NCBI RefSeq assembly: GCF_021347895.1
Contig: NC_067116.1
Span: 37,025,639 to 37,089,638 of the forward strand
Direction of reading: 5' to 3'
From: Acanthochromis polyacanthus
Lineage: Eukaryota; Chordata; Actinopteri; Pomacentridae
DNA length: 64,000 bases
Part shown: positions 47,601-59,504 of the stretch, one piece after another
Layout: every line of letters starts with the position of its first letter
Numbering within the stretch: the stretch's first letter is position 1
Translations under genes and position numbers: made by a program
The notes under the pieces: generated by a model
Databases searched by the model: none
Told to the model about the DNA's origin: nothing
What the model saw: the letters and a program-made list of their open reading frames with translations, nothing else

Positions 47601-50600
47601 GATTACTCCACAAATGCTAAAACAACCTGTTACATCTAAAAATTTGCATTTGAAATTCTCTAAGTAAAAGTAAACCAATCTTATCAGCGGCAAGTACTTA
47701 GAGTATTCGACGAACAGACCTTTATTGAATAAAAGATAATTTAACCAGACATTGTCATCTTGTCTGATAGATGTTTTGGTAATTATTCTCCTGCTCTGCA
47801 GATTTACAACACAGTACCCTGGCTGATGCACTGGCTGCCTGGACCTCATCGGAAGATATTCTCTCATTTCAAACAGAATATTGACTTTGTAGAAATGAAG
47901 ATCAAAGAACACAGAGAAACCCTCGACCCCTCATCACCAAGAGACTACATCGACTCCTTCCTAATCGAAATGGGAGACGTGAGTGTTTCAATCTGTTTGT
48001 GTCTTTCCAGTCAAATATGTCAGCTGATTCCTGATTCTTTTGCTTGTGTCTCTTGTGCAGAAGGAGGACAAGGAAGCTGGTTTTGATCTCAAAAATTTGT
48101 GTGCTTGTGCTCTGGATCTGTTTGGTGCTGGAACTGAAACTACTACCACTACTTTACGCTGGGGGCTGCTGTATATGATCCTTCACCCTGACATACAGAG
48201 TGAGTACATAAGTAATATCTGATGTGTCTGCATCTTTTCAAAGCAACTTCTTATGACTTCATATTGTCGAAGGTCTCTTACACGTCAGTCGTGCATTTGG
48301 AGAGAAGGTGTGTGATGCGTAATTTCATCCTCAGACATCATTTCAGCCCACAGACTAATATTTTCTCCCGGTTTCATGTTGTGCAGAGAGAGTCCAGGCT
48401 GAGATAGATACTGTGATTGGTTCATCCAGACAGCCCTCCATGACTGACAGAGAAAACATGCCCTATACTAATGCAGTCATCCATGAAATACAGAGAAATG
48501 CCAACATCCTCCCATTCAATGTGGTCCACATGACTCACAGGGACACCACACTGGATAAGTACACAATCCCAAAGGTAAAATATGAATAAGAAAATGTGCT
48601 GAATTACGTCAGAAACACTAAGGAATGACTTAGGAATGGCCTGTTAGTTAATGTGCTGTTCATAAATACTTCTGTAATAACTTCTATTCCTAAAGTATGT
48701 AATAGATAACTATAGTTTACTGAAGATGATTTAAACACTGAGCAGCACAAAACATTATAAACTCACCTATTACTGATTATTTGAAATTACTCTTTTTGTT
48801 TCCTGTTTGGGTAAAGCAAAACATCATTCTGAGGAGTTATTCTTCTGTCTGATAATTGCGTTATTACCTACTGTTTCCTCACTGTTTTCAGTTCTTTTGC
48901 AGAACATCAGATTAACATTAGTAGTAACATTGTTGTAGTTTTCTGGAACATTAGAAATGCAGACACCTCCAAAGTAATTAAGCCTTTAAACAGTGTTATT
49001 TCCTCAGGGCACCATGATAATGCCATTTCTGCACTCGGTCCTCAACGATGAGACGATGTGGGAAACTCCACACTCCTTCAACCCTCAGCACTTTCTGGAC
49101 CAGGATGGGAAATTTAAGAAAAGAGAGGCCTTCCTTCCATTTTCTACAGGTGAGTAATCCTATAATATGGTGTTCTACTCACTGGCCCTCAGAGCTACTG
49201 CATGGCATGAGTTGTTTCCATGGGTAACCACTCACTTGAGGTATTCATTGTATATTTTTATTTGACTGTATGCAAACATCTGCTGCTGTTCTCTGGACAC
49301 AGCATCAATGACGTTCCCGGAATCTCCTGGTGTTTTCGGTCTTTCAGCATCATACACCATCTTCCAGTTGACCCAATTTGGGTTGATGTATTTATGGACA
49401 TTCAGCTGTTTTCCCAGTCCACCAACAGCTGCCAGTCTTTTGTAGATGTCGGGATGCCCTCAGATATTCTTTTGGTGGCTTTTAGGTCATGGTTGGAAAG
49501 TTGGCACCATTTTACCTACTCAGTTCCTGTGCTGATAACTTTCGTGATGGCCTTCATGAATTGATTGAGAGAGTGGCACCACTCTCCAAGGAATCCATGC
49601 CCATAACCCTCTTTCATACCGATCCGGTTCTGCTTCCCGAACAGCCTCTTCAGTCGTCCACTCCCTGCCAATCCCCATTTGGACCCCCGATTTAGTCACC
49701 TTTGGATCACGAGTCCCCACTGTTCCACCTCTATGGATTTTGTTTCTTCCAAGGATTTGAAAGGCAGTTTTTGTGGCGTCTATGGAGTGCAATGCTTGTA
49801 AGACTATTTGCAGCCCCATCAAATTTGTACCCTCAGGTGATTAGTGATCCTCTCCTCAGTGTTCGACATTCCCAGGTAAGCCAGAGATGTCCACTGCTTT
49901 CAACCAACCATCTGATTGAGGACAGGGATGGATGCAGAGTCCTTCTGAGAGTTGTCAAAGATGTCACGCGAGGTTCTGACTGGCTTTACTGTGTTTATTG
50001 GGATGTCTGTGCCATTCATCAATCCATCTGTCCATCCGTCCCTCTCCTCAGCAAAATTTTCCAGGTCTCCCTGGGGGATCCCAGGTCAGATGAGTCATGT
50101 AATCCCTTCAGTGAGTCTCAATTTTTGTGGGATTGACCCCCTTCTCTGCAAGAATGTGAGATAATTCATGTACACTTTGTGCAAAGGGTTGCTGTTTTCT
50201 GAACAGAGCTTTTCCTTGCTTTGTGGATGAGCTCTCTGACTTTGTTCAGCTGCAGGTTAGATAAAGCAAACTGCTCGTTAGTTCAGAGGTTGTTGCTAGC
50301 CTGTGGACTACGGATACGGCACTTGCCATTTGCCAATCGGATATGCAAGATCTGGTCACGTGACTCCCGGTAGACGCTAGCTGTACGGACACATAGCATC
50401 GGTACTACAGGTACGGACCCTAAACCTGACCCTAACGCTAACCCTAACCTTAACCTTTGCTTACCTTTCAACAGTTTGCAGTGGTTAGCAGCTTCTTGAC
50501 TCGCGAGACTCGCGTACGGGTCCGTATCTGTCTGGCAAATGGAAAGTGCCGTACCCGTAGCCCACAGGCTACGGATACGGGTCCCCTCAAAACTGATGTC

Positions 50601-51206
50601 TGAGGAATTAGCTTGCAGCACTTGGAGGTTCTGAGCATTTTGGAGTGACTTCGGTCAAAGACCATTCCACATGTTGCCAGAATGGACACCTGTGGGTTAT
50701 GCATCTGGTCACATCAGACACTTCATCCTCACTTGGTGGTTCTTCAAGTCACACTTACAAATTCTGCCATCTGTGCATAGTTAAATATCACCTTTCCCTT
50801 TCACTGTGTTACATTAATTTATATTGCCATTTGTACTCTCTTCACATATGTTAAAAAGTTAACGAATTAACTGTTCTAAAAGTGCACTAGATAAAAAGTC
50901 TAACTTACAGAAAACACTTTTTTTTTGAATACACATAGCCATTTCAAGAGCTGCATTATGTTCAATATATAAAAATATAAACATGTAAATGATGTGAATG
51001 AAACTCATCTGCTGAATTGTGTATTCTCAGGTAAGAGAGTGTGTCTCGGGGAACAGCTGGCCAGGATGGAGTTATTCCTCTTTTTCACCTCCCTCCTTCA
51101 GACATTTTCATTCTCTGCGCCTCCTGGAGAGAAACCCAGTCTGGAGTATACCATGGGAGGCATTCGCACACCCAAACCGTACCGCCTTTGTGCCACACCA
51201 CGATAA
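44662..51206 (+). CDS. Cytochrome P450 2J/2P-like, copy E (complete, 9 exons)
   Basis: Exons: 44662-44862, 46589-46751, 46858-47007, 47348-47508, 47802-47978, 48061-48199, 48387-48574, 49008-49149, 51031-51206 (TAA). 498 open codons. Motifs: hydrophobic anchor, FPPGP, WKQQRR, AGTETT, EIQR, and FSTGKRVCLG (Thr where the other copies have Ala before the Gly). SRS5-like residues [14 protein letters not shown] differ from D. The start at 44662 is supported by identity to exon 1 of B, F and G. An upstream ATG at 44477 opens only a six-codon ORF, in a decayed duplicate of the leader. The exon 3 donor is GT, as in D. Intron 8 carries an antisense LINE relic broken by a MITE; intron 1 carries a Tc1 relic broken by a fold-back element. 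Probably functional; substrate not inferable. Confidence 0.95.
45020..46145. mobile_element. Tc1-like relic in intron 1 of copy E, split by a fold-back element
   Basis: Matches the relic in intron 1 of D on both sides (CTTGAACACAAGTTTATATA, CATGGGAGTCTTGAGTTTCC; then GGAGACTCAAGACTGCCACA, GTACAAGTGAATGTAAACG). The segment 45466-46047 is a foreign insertion. Confidence 0.62.
45466..46047. mobile_element. Fold-back element with about 192-bp inverted arms
   Basis: The left arm 45466-45657 begins GGTCCGTGTACGTCGCCGTC, and the right arm 45855-46047 is its reverse complement with few mismatches (begins GGTCCGTGTACGTTGCCGTC on the minus strand). Both are rich in AAAACGGAT-like words. The right arm contains an inner hairpin (AACGGATATCAAAAA ... 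TTTTTGATATCCGTT). The 197-bp spacer contains a third partial end (GGGTCCGTGTACGTCGTCAT at about 45795) and a segment shared with intron 1 of copy B. No coding capacity. Confidence 0.8.
46340..46402. repeat. AT-rich microsatellite
   Basis: TATTATATTATATTATATT-type pentanucleotide run in intron 1 of copy E. Confidence 0.7.
49260..50780 (-). mobile_element. Antisense LINE relic in intron 8 of copy E
   Basis: Shares most of 49150-50160 with intron 8 of D and F (TGTCTGTGCCATTCATCAAT, GGGGGATCCCAGGTCAGATG, GTAATCCCTTCAGTGAGT). It lacks the reverse-transcriptase part kept in D. A MITE (50297-50571) interrupts its 3' portion. Confidence 0.55.
50297..50571. mobile_element. MITE with 39-bp terminal inverted repeats and telomere-like core
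   Basis: The left end TAGCCTGTGGACTACGGATA (to 50335) and the reverse complement of the right end TAGCCTGTGGGCTACGGGTA (from 50533) agree at about 35 of 39 positions. The centre at 50420-50460 is a degenerate CCCTAA array (CCTAACGCTAACCCTAACC). Copy F lacks the insertion at the matching place. No transposase. Confidence 0.7.
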
Positions 51207-51345
51207 ACCACAACTCATAATAAATGATCATGTGTTGCACTGCATTTGCCTTGTAATACATTAAGAATGTCTGCTGTATATTTTGATTTGTCTATGGTAT
51301 GAGTAAAATATCATTGGAAAGTAATTTCAGTCAGAAGACCTTTTC

Positions 51346-51351
51346 AATAAA
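51346..51351 (+). promoter_or_regulatory. Polyadenylation signal, copy E
   Basis: AATAAA in the context CTTTTCAATAAACC, 140 bp after the stop, identical to D; another AATAAA at 51219. Confidence 0.5.
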
Positions 51352-52635
51352 CCATTTTACATTGTTTAAGGAATCTACTACACTTGTGAAAAAACATTTA
51401 CGTACAGTTGTAAAGACCATGGGTATGGTGGCAGTCTTGAGTCCTGTCACTCCTTGAACTCTTAATTTTTCAGGATGGAAGTACTGAAACGTGTCATGAC
51501 AAAACAATCATACATTCATAAAAATGATTTGAAGGTATTTTAAGCCATTATACCTTTCCAGTAAACAGTTATACATTATTGAAATAATCCTTAAAATATC
51601 ATTTGAAAGTATTTTAAGCCATTTTATCTTTCCAATGAATGGCTACACATTATTGAAATAATCTACTGTCTTCAAACATGTAATAAAATCCAGTTAACCT
51701 TACAGTTCTTAACAAAGATCACTGGGACCAATCATTTCCACAAAAAATTCATTTTGTCAGATTTGCAAAAACATGATTTGTGTGTGAATCAATAAACTGA
51801 AATGAACTCATGCTTCTCGTGAAGACTGTTGTGTGTTAAAGTTCATAGTGTTGACTCAGTGTAAGGTGTGGCATTTTAGAAAATGCAAAGACTGTCAGTG
51901 CTGATGATTAGTTTGAGAATGTATGACGCCTGCTGTTGTCAGCAGTTTCATTTGGACACAGACTCGTGCTTTTCATGCAGGCTGTTGTCTTATAAAGTTC
52001 ATGTCAACTTTTATGGTGAAAGCTTCACCAGAGGGATACAACTCGTGACAGCTTTTCAAAGTTCACAGTGTTGACTTTTTTGATGAGAGCTTAACTAGGG
52101 AGATACGACTAGCAGCAGCTTTAACAATTGGAGTGTTGATATCTAAAACACACACACAGTGCTTTTACTGAAGATAAAGTTGAAGCTAATGACCGGCGTC
52201 CATAAATCATTAACAAATGCAAAAATAAACCAAAGTGAAATGTGTCAGACTACTATGGTGTCATATGAATCTAAAAGTTGCAGTTTTATCTTCTTAAAAT
52301 TTTTTTTATTGAACTAATGTGAAGACTCAGCTTGTGTTTTGTTAGCGTGTCTGGTTTTCGGAATATTTTGTCAGCTTATTGGAAGTAAAGTTCAGTTTTT
52401 GTTTTTCTTTTACCTGTACAATATGCCATATGTTTGAGTCCTCTGAACTGAGCTACAACATTGTAAGAATATTTTCATTATTATTATTGTTATTGAATTC
52501 TTCTGTCAAACAGTTAAGACCTTCAAAATAAGAGCACCTGTGTGTGCATGTGTGCACTGTAGTACTATCTGTAGTGTGATTAATGATTTTTACTTGTCAC
52601 CGTTTATTTCTATACAATGAAATTTCTTCCCTCCT

Positions 52636-52673
52636 CCCCCCCCCCCCCCCCCCCCCCCTTTTTTTTTTTTTTT
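52636..52673. repeat. Poly-C/poly-T tract upstream of copy F
   Basis: A run of about 23 C followed by about 15 T, 250 bp before the F start codon. Exact length may be affected by sequencing. Confidence 0.75.
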
Positions 52674-52762
52674 ACAAAAGTAAAAGTCATTATACATTAT
52701 TGAAGGACTGTGTGGCAAAGCAACTCTGGGGATTTTTTCAGTGTATTGTTCATTTTAATGAC

Positions 52763-52925
52763 AGTATTTATCTGCCTGCATGTACGAGCAAAGGTGAGGT
52801 GAGGTCACTTCAGTATGTAAACAGAATGGGCAGATTAAGAGAGACTGGGAGGAGTCAGTTCATTTCACTGAACAACTTACAAGGAGCGAGTTTCCATTTA
52901 CAAATAGCAGAGTTCAAACGAAGAA
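52763..52925 (+). promoter_or_regulatory. Leader/promoter block specific to copies E and F (copy F)
   Basis: Nearly identical to 44498-44661 of copy E, ending CAAACGAAGAA directly before the F ATG. The sequence upstream (GTGGCAAAGCAACTCTGGGG) differs from E, so the block moved or was retained as a unit. Confidence 0.55.
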
Positions 52926-55900
52926 ATGGAGGCAATACTCAGTGTTCTCGGCATGGAGTGGGTAGATGGCAGAAGTTTATTAATATTTTTCTGTGTTTTT
53001 CTGCTGTTGGCTGATGTTTTGAAGAACAGAGTGCCGAAAAACTTCCCTCCTGGACCGTGGGCTCTGCCTTTTATTGGTGATCTGCATCGTATCCAACCTT
53101 CAAGACTTTACCTGCAGTTCACAGAGGTACGAGTCCTTATCATAATAATAATAATAATAATAATAATAATAGGATGGATACATTTAATTATTATCTTCAA
53201 ATGACTTTTCTTTGACTAGCTTTTTATACTCTGCTCGATTTAAGATATTAAGGAATAATATTGCTAATCCATTTGTGAAAAACCTCTTGGTTGTTTGGCA
53301 TGAAGTTCAGAAGTACTTTCATGTTTTTCTAAAAATTGGGGCAATGAACATTTCACCCAAGCAAAAACTGACATGCACTTTAGATTATGGTCTAGTAATG
53401 GTTCAAGTGTTAAACAGGATCTGTTCAAAGACAGCAACCTCATGTCTTTTCAGGAATCACAGAATCACTTTTTTTCAGTGTTGACAACTTAGGATTTGTA
53501 TATAATAAAAACAGCTCCCTCCTACCTGAACTCTGTCATTCAGGTCTACACTCCCTCCAGTTCACTACACTCAGCCAACAAAAGACGCCTGATACAAGCA
53601 CCTCAACAGGGCCGGTCGACAGCTAGACTCTTCTCTCCTGTGGTTCCCGGTGGTGGAACAAGTTACCAAACTCTGGTTGATCTGCACAGTTCTTCTCAGT
53701 CTTGAAGGAAAGACTAAACATCCAGCTCTTCACTGAACATCTTTGCACTTGACAGAATGCTAAAACAAATGAAAAAAAAAAAAAAATCTGTTTCGCCCAC
53801 ACTGCCTGTAGGCACCACGGTCCTGTTATCACACTTGAACTATTTTTTTGGATCTTATTACACATGAAAAGCTGTAACAGAACAGTCATATGTTGCTGAT
53901 CTGAAAGATCTATGAAGACAGAACACGGTTTTACATTCTTCTTGGGTTGTGCAGACTTTGACAGTTTGTGAAGAACTGGAGTAAAAACAGTGTTATGATA
54001 TGAAAAGAAGAGCCAGAGAGGAGAGAAAAAAGTGTGGGGGGGAAACAACGATTAAAAACAATGTTATTAACTCAGAAGAGCTACAGGATGCATAAATGCT
54101 GTTCACTACGTAGCTGTACTGCAAGAGCTATAGGATAAAAACAGTGTTACATGGTGCACACTGTTGCTCCTAAAAGGCTTTGAAAGGAGTTCCAGGAGTC
54201 ATTGGGAATTCAAAACTGCCAGGATATACATTGCCTGTACAAGTGAACGTAAACTTTCGTTCACAACTGTGCATAGTAGGACTGAGACCAACAGTGTTAA
54301 TAACTGTGAAGGATAACGTAGCTGATGTAATGATATGACTGAGACCCTCAGTATTATGAACCAGTGAACCTCGCCTCACTGATATAAATTTTATGGCGAG
54401 ACAAGCCTAAAAATCCTGAGTCTGAGGCTTCAGAAATCATTAAAATCATTTGATTGATTTATTTTTTCCAAACACTAATTACATTTCCTTAGTTGAAGAA
54501 TAATTATGTAAAATGTAGAACACAATATATATGTAAAATCAATGCACTGAAGTAGAACCTGACCTCACGAGTCACCACAACACCAATCTGCTGTCTGTGC
54601 TCAGTTTGCAGAGAAATATGGAAACATTTTCAGCCTTCGTCTCTTTGGTGGAAGGATGGTGGTCATCAATGGCTACAAGCATGTGAAAGAAGCCCTGGTC
54701 CAACAAGGAGAAGACTATGTAGATCGCCCCTCTATACCGGTGTTGAATGATTTTTTTGGGAATACAGGTGCCTTTTGCTTCATAAATTGCTAGTTGAATT
54801 GGTGTAAATTGCTAGTTGAATTACTTCTGGTCTAACTCTGTTGTTTTTCCAAAAGGCCTTCTGGTGTCAAATGGTCATCTATGGAAGCAGCAGAGGAGAT
54901 TTGCTCTTCATACACTCAGAAACTCTGGTCTGGGCAAGAAGACTCTGGAGCTGTTCATCCAGGAGGAGTGTCGATATGTCACAGAGGCAGTCGCAGATCA
55001 ACAAGGCACGATAAAATATTTATTTTTATATTTGTTTTTTCATTTATACCTTGATTTTTTTCCCCCCTATCCCGCAACCCTAAAGAGGAATCAATGGTAT
55101 ATAGATAATGAATGGATGGATGTATTTCTGTATTTTCTCTCTGTTATTGATTTATTCTTCTTTTGCAGGGAAGCCTTTTGATGCCCTGAAATTGATCAAC
55201 AATGCTGTGTCCAACATCATCTGCTGTTTGGTGTTTGGGCATCGATTCGAGTACACTGATAAGCAGTACCAGGCTATTCTTCAAACATTTTATGAGGCAG
55301 GGCGCTTAGAGGAAAGCATGTCTGTCCAGGTGAGCCTCCACTATCCATTAATCATATTTAAATCAGGATTTTTTCAGAACACAGAAGTAAAATGTGCCTT
55401 TTAATATCAATATTGTAAAAAGATACCTCCACAAATGTTAAAACATCCTGTTACATGTAAAAATTTGCATTCAAAATCCTCTGCAACTAAAAATAAACTA
55501 AAATTATCTGCAGCAAATAGTTACTGTATCCGTCTGACAGACGTTTATCTAAAAAAAGATAATTTAACCAGACATGATCATCTTGTCTGATAGATGATTT
55601 GGAACTATTCTCCTACTCTGTAGATTTACAACACAGTACCCTGGCTGATGAAGTGGCTGCCCGGACCTCATCGGAAGTTACTCAATTTGTTTCAAGTGAT
55701 AATTGACTTTGTAGAAATCAAGATCAAAGAACACAGAGAAACCTTTGACCCCTCATCACCAAGAGACTACATCGACTCCTTCCTCATAGAAATGGGACAC
55801 GTGAGTGTTCCTGTGCCTTTTTTGAGTTTGTGCCTCACAGATGAATTATATAACAATATCTAATTCCTCCTTCTGTCTCTTGTGTCACTTACAGAATGAG

Positions 55901-58900
55901 GACAAAAAAGCTGGTTTTGATCTCAAAAATTTATGTACTTCCACTTCTGATCTGTTTGGTGCTGGAACTGAAACTACTGCCGCTACTTTACGCTGGGGGC
56001 TGCTGTATATGATCCACTATCCTGACATACAGAGTGAGTACATAACTAATATCTGCAGTTTCTGCATCTTTTATAAACATCTTGCTATGACTTCATATTG
56101 TCAGACGTCTCTCACAGCTCAGTCCTGTATTTGGAGAGAAGGTGTGTGATGTGTAATTTCATCCTCAGTCATCTTTTCAGCCCATAGACTGATATTTTTT
56201 ATTTCATATTATGCAGAGAGAGTCCAGGCTGAGATAGATGCTGTGATTGGTTCATCCAGACAGCCCTCCATGACTGACAGAGAAAATATGCCCTATACTG
56301 ATGCAGTCATCCATGAAATACAGAGATATGGTGACATCGCTCCACTCAATGTGGTTCGCATGACTCACAGGGACACCACACTGGATAAGTACACAATCCC
56401 AAAGGTAAACAATCCACAGCTAAACATGAATAAGCTGAATTACCGCATAATCAAGAAGGAATGAATCAGGAATGACCTGTTAGTTAATGTGCTGCTCATA
56501 AGTAGTTCTGTAATGACTTCATATCCTAATCTATATACTAGATAATTATAGGTTACTGAAGATGATTTAAACCCTGAGCAGCACAAAACATTATACACTC
56601 ACCCATTACTGATTATGCCAACTTAGTCTTTCTGTGTCCTTCTTAGGTAAAGTGAAATGTTATATAGAGTAGTCACTCTGTAGACTGTCATTTCTTTCTT
56701 ATTATTGCGTTTCAACCTACTGTTTCCTCAGTGTCTTCAATTATTTTGCAGAAAATCAGATTCATAGTAGTAACATTGTTGTAATTTTCTGGAACATTAG
56801 AAATGCAGACACCTCTAAAGTAATTAAGCCTTTTAACAGTGTTATTTCCTCAGGGCACCATGATAATGCTGTCTCTGCACTCGGTCCTCAACGATGAGTC
56901 GATGTGGGAAACTCCACACTCCTTCAACCCTCAGCACTTTCTGGACCAGGATGGTAAATTTAGTAAAAGAGAGGCCTTCCTTCCATTTTCTGCAGGTGAG
57001 TAATCCTATGATATGGTTTTCTACCCACTGGCCCTCAGAGCTACTGCATGGCATGACTTATTTCCATGGGTAACCACTCACTTGAGGTATTCATTGTATA
57101 TGAACATCAGCAGATGTTTGCACATGTTCTCTGTACACAGCATCAATGATGTTCCTGGAATCTCCTGGTGTTTCCAGTCTTTCATCATCATACACCATCT
57201 CCCAGTTTAACCAACTTAGGTTGACGTATTTAGGGACCATCAGCTGTTCTCCCGGTCCACCAACAACTGGACCAACAGTCTCTTGTAGAGGTCAGGATGC
57301 CCTCAGATATTCGTTTGGTGGCTTTAAGGTCATTTCCAGCTCTGACAAAGGTAATGGTTGGATAGTTGGCACCATTTTACCTACTCAGTTCTTGTGCTGA
57401 TAACTTTCATGATTGCCATCATGAATCGATTGCACCTTGAATGGTGCCAGTCCTTCAAGTGCCTTTGTACAAGAGTTGAGGATGTGATCCAAGGTTCCTG
57501 ACTTGGAAGAAAGTGTGAATGCTGGTGACTTTGCCCACAGTGTGTAGCTATGATAGATAGGAAGTACCTCCTGCTCTGCCTGGATAGGAATTTTATGTGA
57601 TGCAGCTCAGCTTTCCAGAGCTCATCCTAGGTCTCAACTACATTTTCTCATCATTCCCACCGAATGGCAGGTTCTTGTCTCTTCAACTGCAACTGTACTG
57701 TGAGATTTCTGTGCCATTTATCAATCCATCCATCCATCCCTCTCCTTAGCAATGTTTTCCTGTTCTGCCTGGGGGGTCCCAGGTCAGACAAGTTATGTAA
57801 TCCCTTCAGTGAGTTCTGGATCAACAATGTCCCCAGTTAGGGTCAGCAGTTGTCCATCCATCAGCTGTATGCAGCCTCGGCCAAGCCCTGCCTCCCTGTC
57901 CGCAAGGATGACTAAAAGTTCTTCTCCATAGCCTCTCTGAACTTCTCCCAAATCTGAGCTTTAGCTTTCGTAACTGCCGTGGCTGCAGCCCTTTTGCCGA
58001 GCCTGTCCTCATAGAAAAAAATGACCACATAGGTCGTCTGTACACGCCCGTATTACGACAGAGTGTTATGTTTTGATGTTAAACGACCTCTAGCGGTTGA
58101 GTGAATATCGACACTCCGGTGTCTCAGCTGAAACATCACCATGAACAAACTTTTACCTAACACTAACCCTAACCATAACCATAACCATAACCCTAAACCT
58201 GTGTTGCGAAAGTGAGAAAAAAGATGTTCCGCGAGGGAAAAGCCGTTTTGCGAATTAAATCCCGTAATGCGTTCCTGTTTCCCGTAGGGGTGCTAACGTA
58301 ACTACACTCTCACTGGTCGTATTCCGGTGCACGTTACATACGACCTGTGTGGTCGTATGAGTTTGAGGACTTGTTGCTTTTGCCCAACCAGCACCTGATT
58401 GTTGCTTAACGAAAACCTTGAGTCAACCAGACCTGACAAGGCTCCTTCTTCTGCCTGACCTTCTCCTTCACCACTGGCATCCACCACCAGTTTTTTAGGT
58501 TACCATCATGACATGCATCAGTGACCTTCTGTCCTTGGCTCCTAACAACCACTTCTGCAATGGAGACTTTGAACATGGCCCACTCAGATTCTATATCTCC
58601 ACCCTCCCTCAGAATGCAGGAGAAACTCTTCCACATTGGATCCAACTCATCAGCAGGTGGTGATCAATAGACAGCTCTCCTTCTGTCTTCATCAGAGTGT
58701 CCGAACACAAAACCAAACACATTACTGAAGAAAACTTTTATCTCGACACAAAACAGAGAGATGATACAGAATCTTTCTATTTGGGTGAAGTTGTCCTCCA
58801 TCAGGATACACACACTTCTGCAAATCTCCAGTGTTGTGGGATTGGTCCCCTTCTCCAGGGTTTTCCACAGAAAGAATTTGTAATAATTTCTGTACACTTT

Positions 58901-59459
58901 GGGTGAAGGATTGCTGTCTTCTGAGCAGAGCTTTTCCTTGCTTTGTAGATGACCTCTCTGACTTCGTTCAGCTGCAGGTCAGACATATCAAACTGCTCGT
59001 CTGTTCAGAAGGGTCCATTAGGATGCCACATTGACTTTATGTTAGCTGTTGGTTATTTGATCTGCCTACCCTCAAACCTGATGGTGAGGGATTAACTTGC
59101 ACCACTTGCAGATTCTGGTCATTTTGGACTGACCTTGGACATGGACCATTCCACATATTACCAGGTTGTACACCTGTGGATTATGTTGCATCTGGTCACA
59201 TCAGACCCTTCATCCTCACTTGGTGGTTTATCGTGTCACACTTACAAATTCTGCCATCTACTCTGGCTGTGTATGGTTAAATATCACCTTTCCCTTTCAC
59301 TGTATTTTATTAAATTACATTGCCATTTGTACTCTCTTCACATATGTTAGTAAGTTAATGAGTCAACTGTTCTAAAGATGTACTAGATAAAAAATCTAAC
59401 TTGCACAATACTTTTCTATTTTAGAATGCTCAAAGCCATTTCAAGAATTGCATTATGTT

Positions 59460-59504
<45 letters not shown>

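Larger units (their letters stand above)
51207..52925. other. Intergenic region E-F
   Basis: 3' UTR of E with AATAAA at 51219 and 51346; one Tc1 end (about 51365-51560); shared spacer sequence; the left half of the inverted-repeat element (from 52518) whose right half is replaced by a poly-C/poly-T tract; then the E/F-specific leader block. No gene is seen. Confidence 0.6.

Noticed and set aside
49702..50136. 144-codon plus-strand frame in intron 8 of copy E
   Set aside because: It is the antisense strand of a LINE relic also present in D and F, where the frame is not conserved.
50400..50460. True interstitial telomere array (also 58155-58200)
   Set aside because: Arrays are short, degenerate and enclosed by inverted ends, so they belong to MITEs rather than marking a chromosome fusion.
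52583..53014. 143-codon frame running into exon 1 of copy F
   Set aside because: It crosses the poly-C/poly-T tract and is in a different frame from the P450 exon; low-complexity shadow.
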